DNA of 64,000 nt from Numida meleagris (lineage: Eukaryota > Chordata > Aves > Galliformes > Numididae), in contig NC_034410.1 of NCBI RefSeq assembly GCF_002078875.1, forward strand, positions 78,647,104 to 78,711,103. Direction: 5' to 3'. A model generated the notes under the pieces. It worked only from the letters and a program-made list of their open reading frames with translations, did no database searches and had not been told where the DNA came from. This document shows positions 62,721 to 64,000 of the stretch, in pieces (the stretch's first letter is position 1; each line of letters starts with the position of its first letter). Position numbers and translations under genes: made by a program.

Positions 62721-64000
62721 CCCTCAGTCTGAGAAGCACACTTTGATGCAGTGATATAAAGAAAGATTCTGCCATGGTGAACAGATACGAAAAATTAATT
62801 TAGCTTCTCTGTTATTGCCTGGTTTCCTCTAGGAGCTCCTTATGTAGTTTGTTTCAAAAAGATGGTCAGGTTTCTTATTGCTTTGCAAAACTGAATTACA
62901 TTGCTCTTCAGTGACAGGGATTGAAGAATGTAACATGCTGGGTTATCCTCTTATGGTTGGTTCCAGGAACATATTTGTATTTATATGTGTGCACTCCTGA
63001 GCTGCATATTGGATGCTGTGGAAAAGAAGACTTAGAATCAAGGAACAGCAGAGGAGAAAAAAGGTCTAGTAGGTCCATCCTGAGCTGGAAGTGAAAGCAA
63101 AAAGCAGAACTGATTCTTTTCTCCCTCAAATCAAAGCCTCACAATAGAGTTCATGAGAACATCCCAGCTATTTCAACAGTGAGTGACCAGCTGTGATATC
63201 CTGCTTTCACTGGCATAGTCCTTTTGAAGGTAGAACAAGATGAACATGCAAGGACTAAGCTGTGGTTACGATATACTTTAGCTGAAGACAGTACTTTAGG
63301 AAACAGATTTTCTAACTTCCTGATCGCTGTATTGCTTTTAAATAGGTTTGTACACAGGTGAACAATCTGACAGGTTTTTGTTTTGTTGTTATTTTTTACC
63401 TGGGATTTTTAGACTGGTACAGGCTTCCTGTACTCCGCATTCTGCTGGTTGGAGGTTTTTTATGAGAAGTTTCTGTTACTCAATATTCTTTGAATTAAAG
63501 TGGACACGGCCATAGCAGTGTAGCTGTTTCACAGGAATTTTCATCAGGGGCAACTGGGTAGCGGTAGAGTAACTCTTATCCAGCAGCTGGGGCAATTCAA
63601 TAGGACACAGGGAATTTTCATGCTTATGCTTTACTGCCCTTACAGGTTGCTAGTGAACCATTCCCACTGGGTGATCTTCAATGCATGTATTTCTTTCTCC
63701 ACATTTAAGCAAATAATCCTTGAGAGAGATGTTGAAATGTATAAATCATAGATGTTGTGCTGGGCAATATAAAGATGCAGCACTGAGAGAATTACTGGAG
63801 TAACTATGGCTTTTGGGAATGAAAATTAGATATGCTGGGCTGTCATTCAGCTTTTTATCACTAAATACAATTTCATATGAATTACTTAATTTGATCTCAA
63901 TTCAACTTTCTACTTCTTGAGAAGAATGGAAAATCACTTTACTTATCATATGTTAGTGATCCAGAAATGCTGCAGAAGTCTCTCTTATACGTCTTCTCCC
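62721..64000. other. AT-rich single-copy DNA to window end
   Basis: No repeat, gene or RNA recognised. Open frames are under 75 codons. Confidence 0.5.

Overview
The window reads as non-coding DNA of a bird, most likely a galliform such as chicken. It is AT-rich and holds about fifteen CR1 LINE pieces. The younger CR1 copies end in the avian ATTCTATGAT-type 3' terminus without a poly(A) tail. Several endogenous-retrovirus LTRs of a kind I associate with galliform genomes are present. I see no mammalian Alu, B1 or L1 sequence. I found no protein-coding gene I can support: every open frame is under 165 codons, and the only ones with recognisable homology are CR1 reverse-transcriptase remnants. 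The sequence fits either a large intron or an intergenic gene desert.

Layout. 1-4601 is single-copy AT-rich DNA. A CpG-dense solo LTR with a 5-bp target-site duplication follows at 4602-5155. 5156-18988 is mostly single-copy, with one CR1 tail at 12233 and an AT-rich microsatellite near 11041. 18989-22330 is a transposon cluster: a CR1 body, an LTR with a primer-binding-site-like sequence, a second CR1 body, an oppositely oriented LTR, and a decayed retroviral integrase region split by a CR1 tail. 22330-43875 is largely single-copy with scattered CR1 copies, including one very old copy at 35036-35832. 43876-45279 is a CR1 inserted into the tail of another CR1. 49388-51290 holds three more CR1 pieces. 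51835-52349 is a second, older solo LTR of the same family as the first. 52350-61600 is single-copy and contains the best candidates for conserved regulatory DNA. 61600-62720 is an ancient CR1/L3-type LINE.

There is no operon-like organisation and no CRISPR, tRNA or rRNA. The points most worth a second look are the nested insertions, which give a relative chronology, the CpG-rich solo LTR, a possible 19-nt microexon on the minus strand at 43428-43446, and a few blocks that look like conserved non-coding elements. The exon and regulatory suggestions come from motif reading alone. I did not find a convincing previously undescribed biological system.
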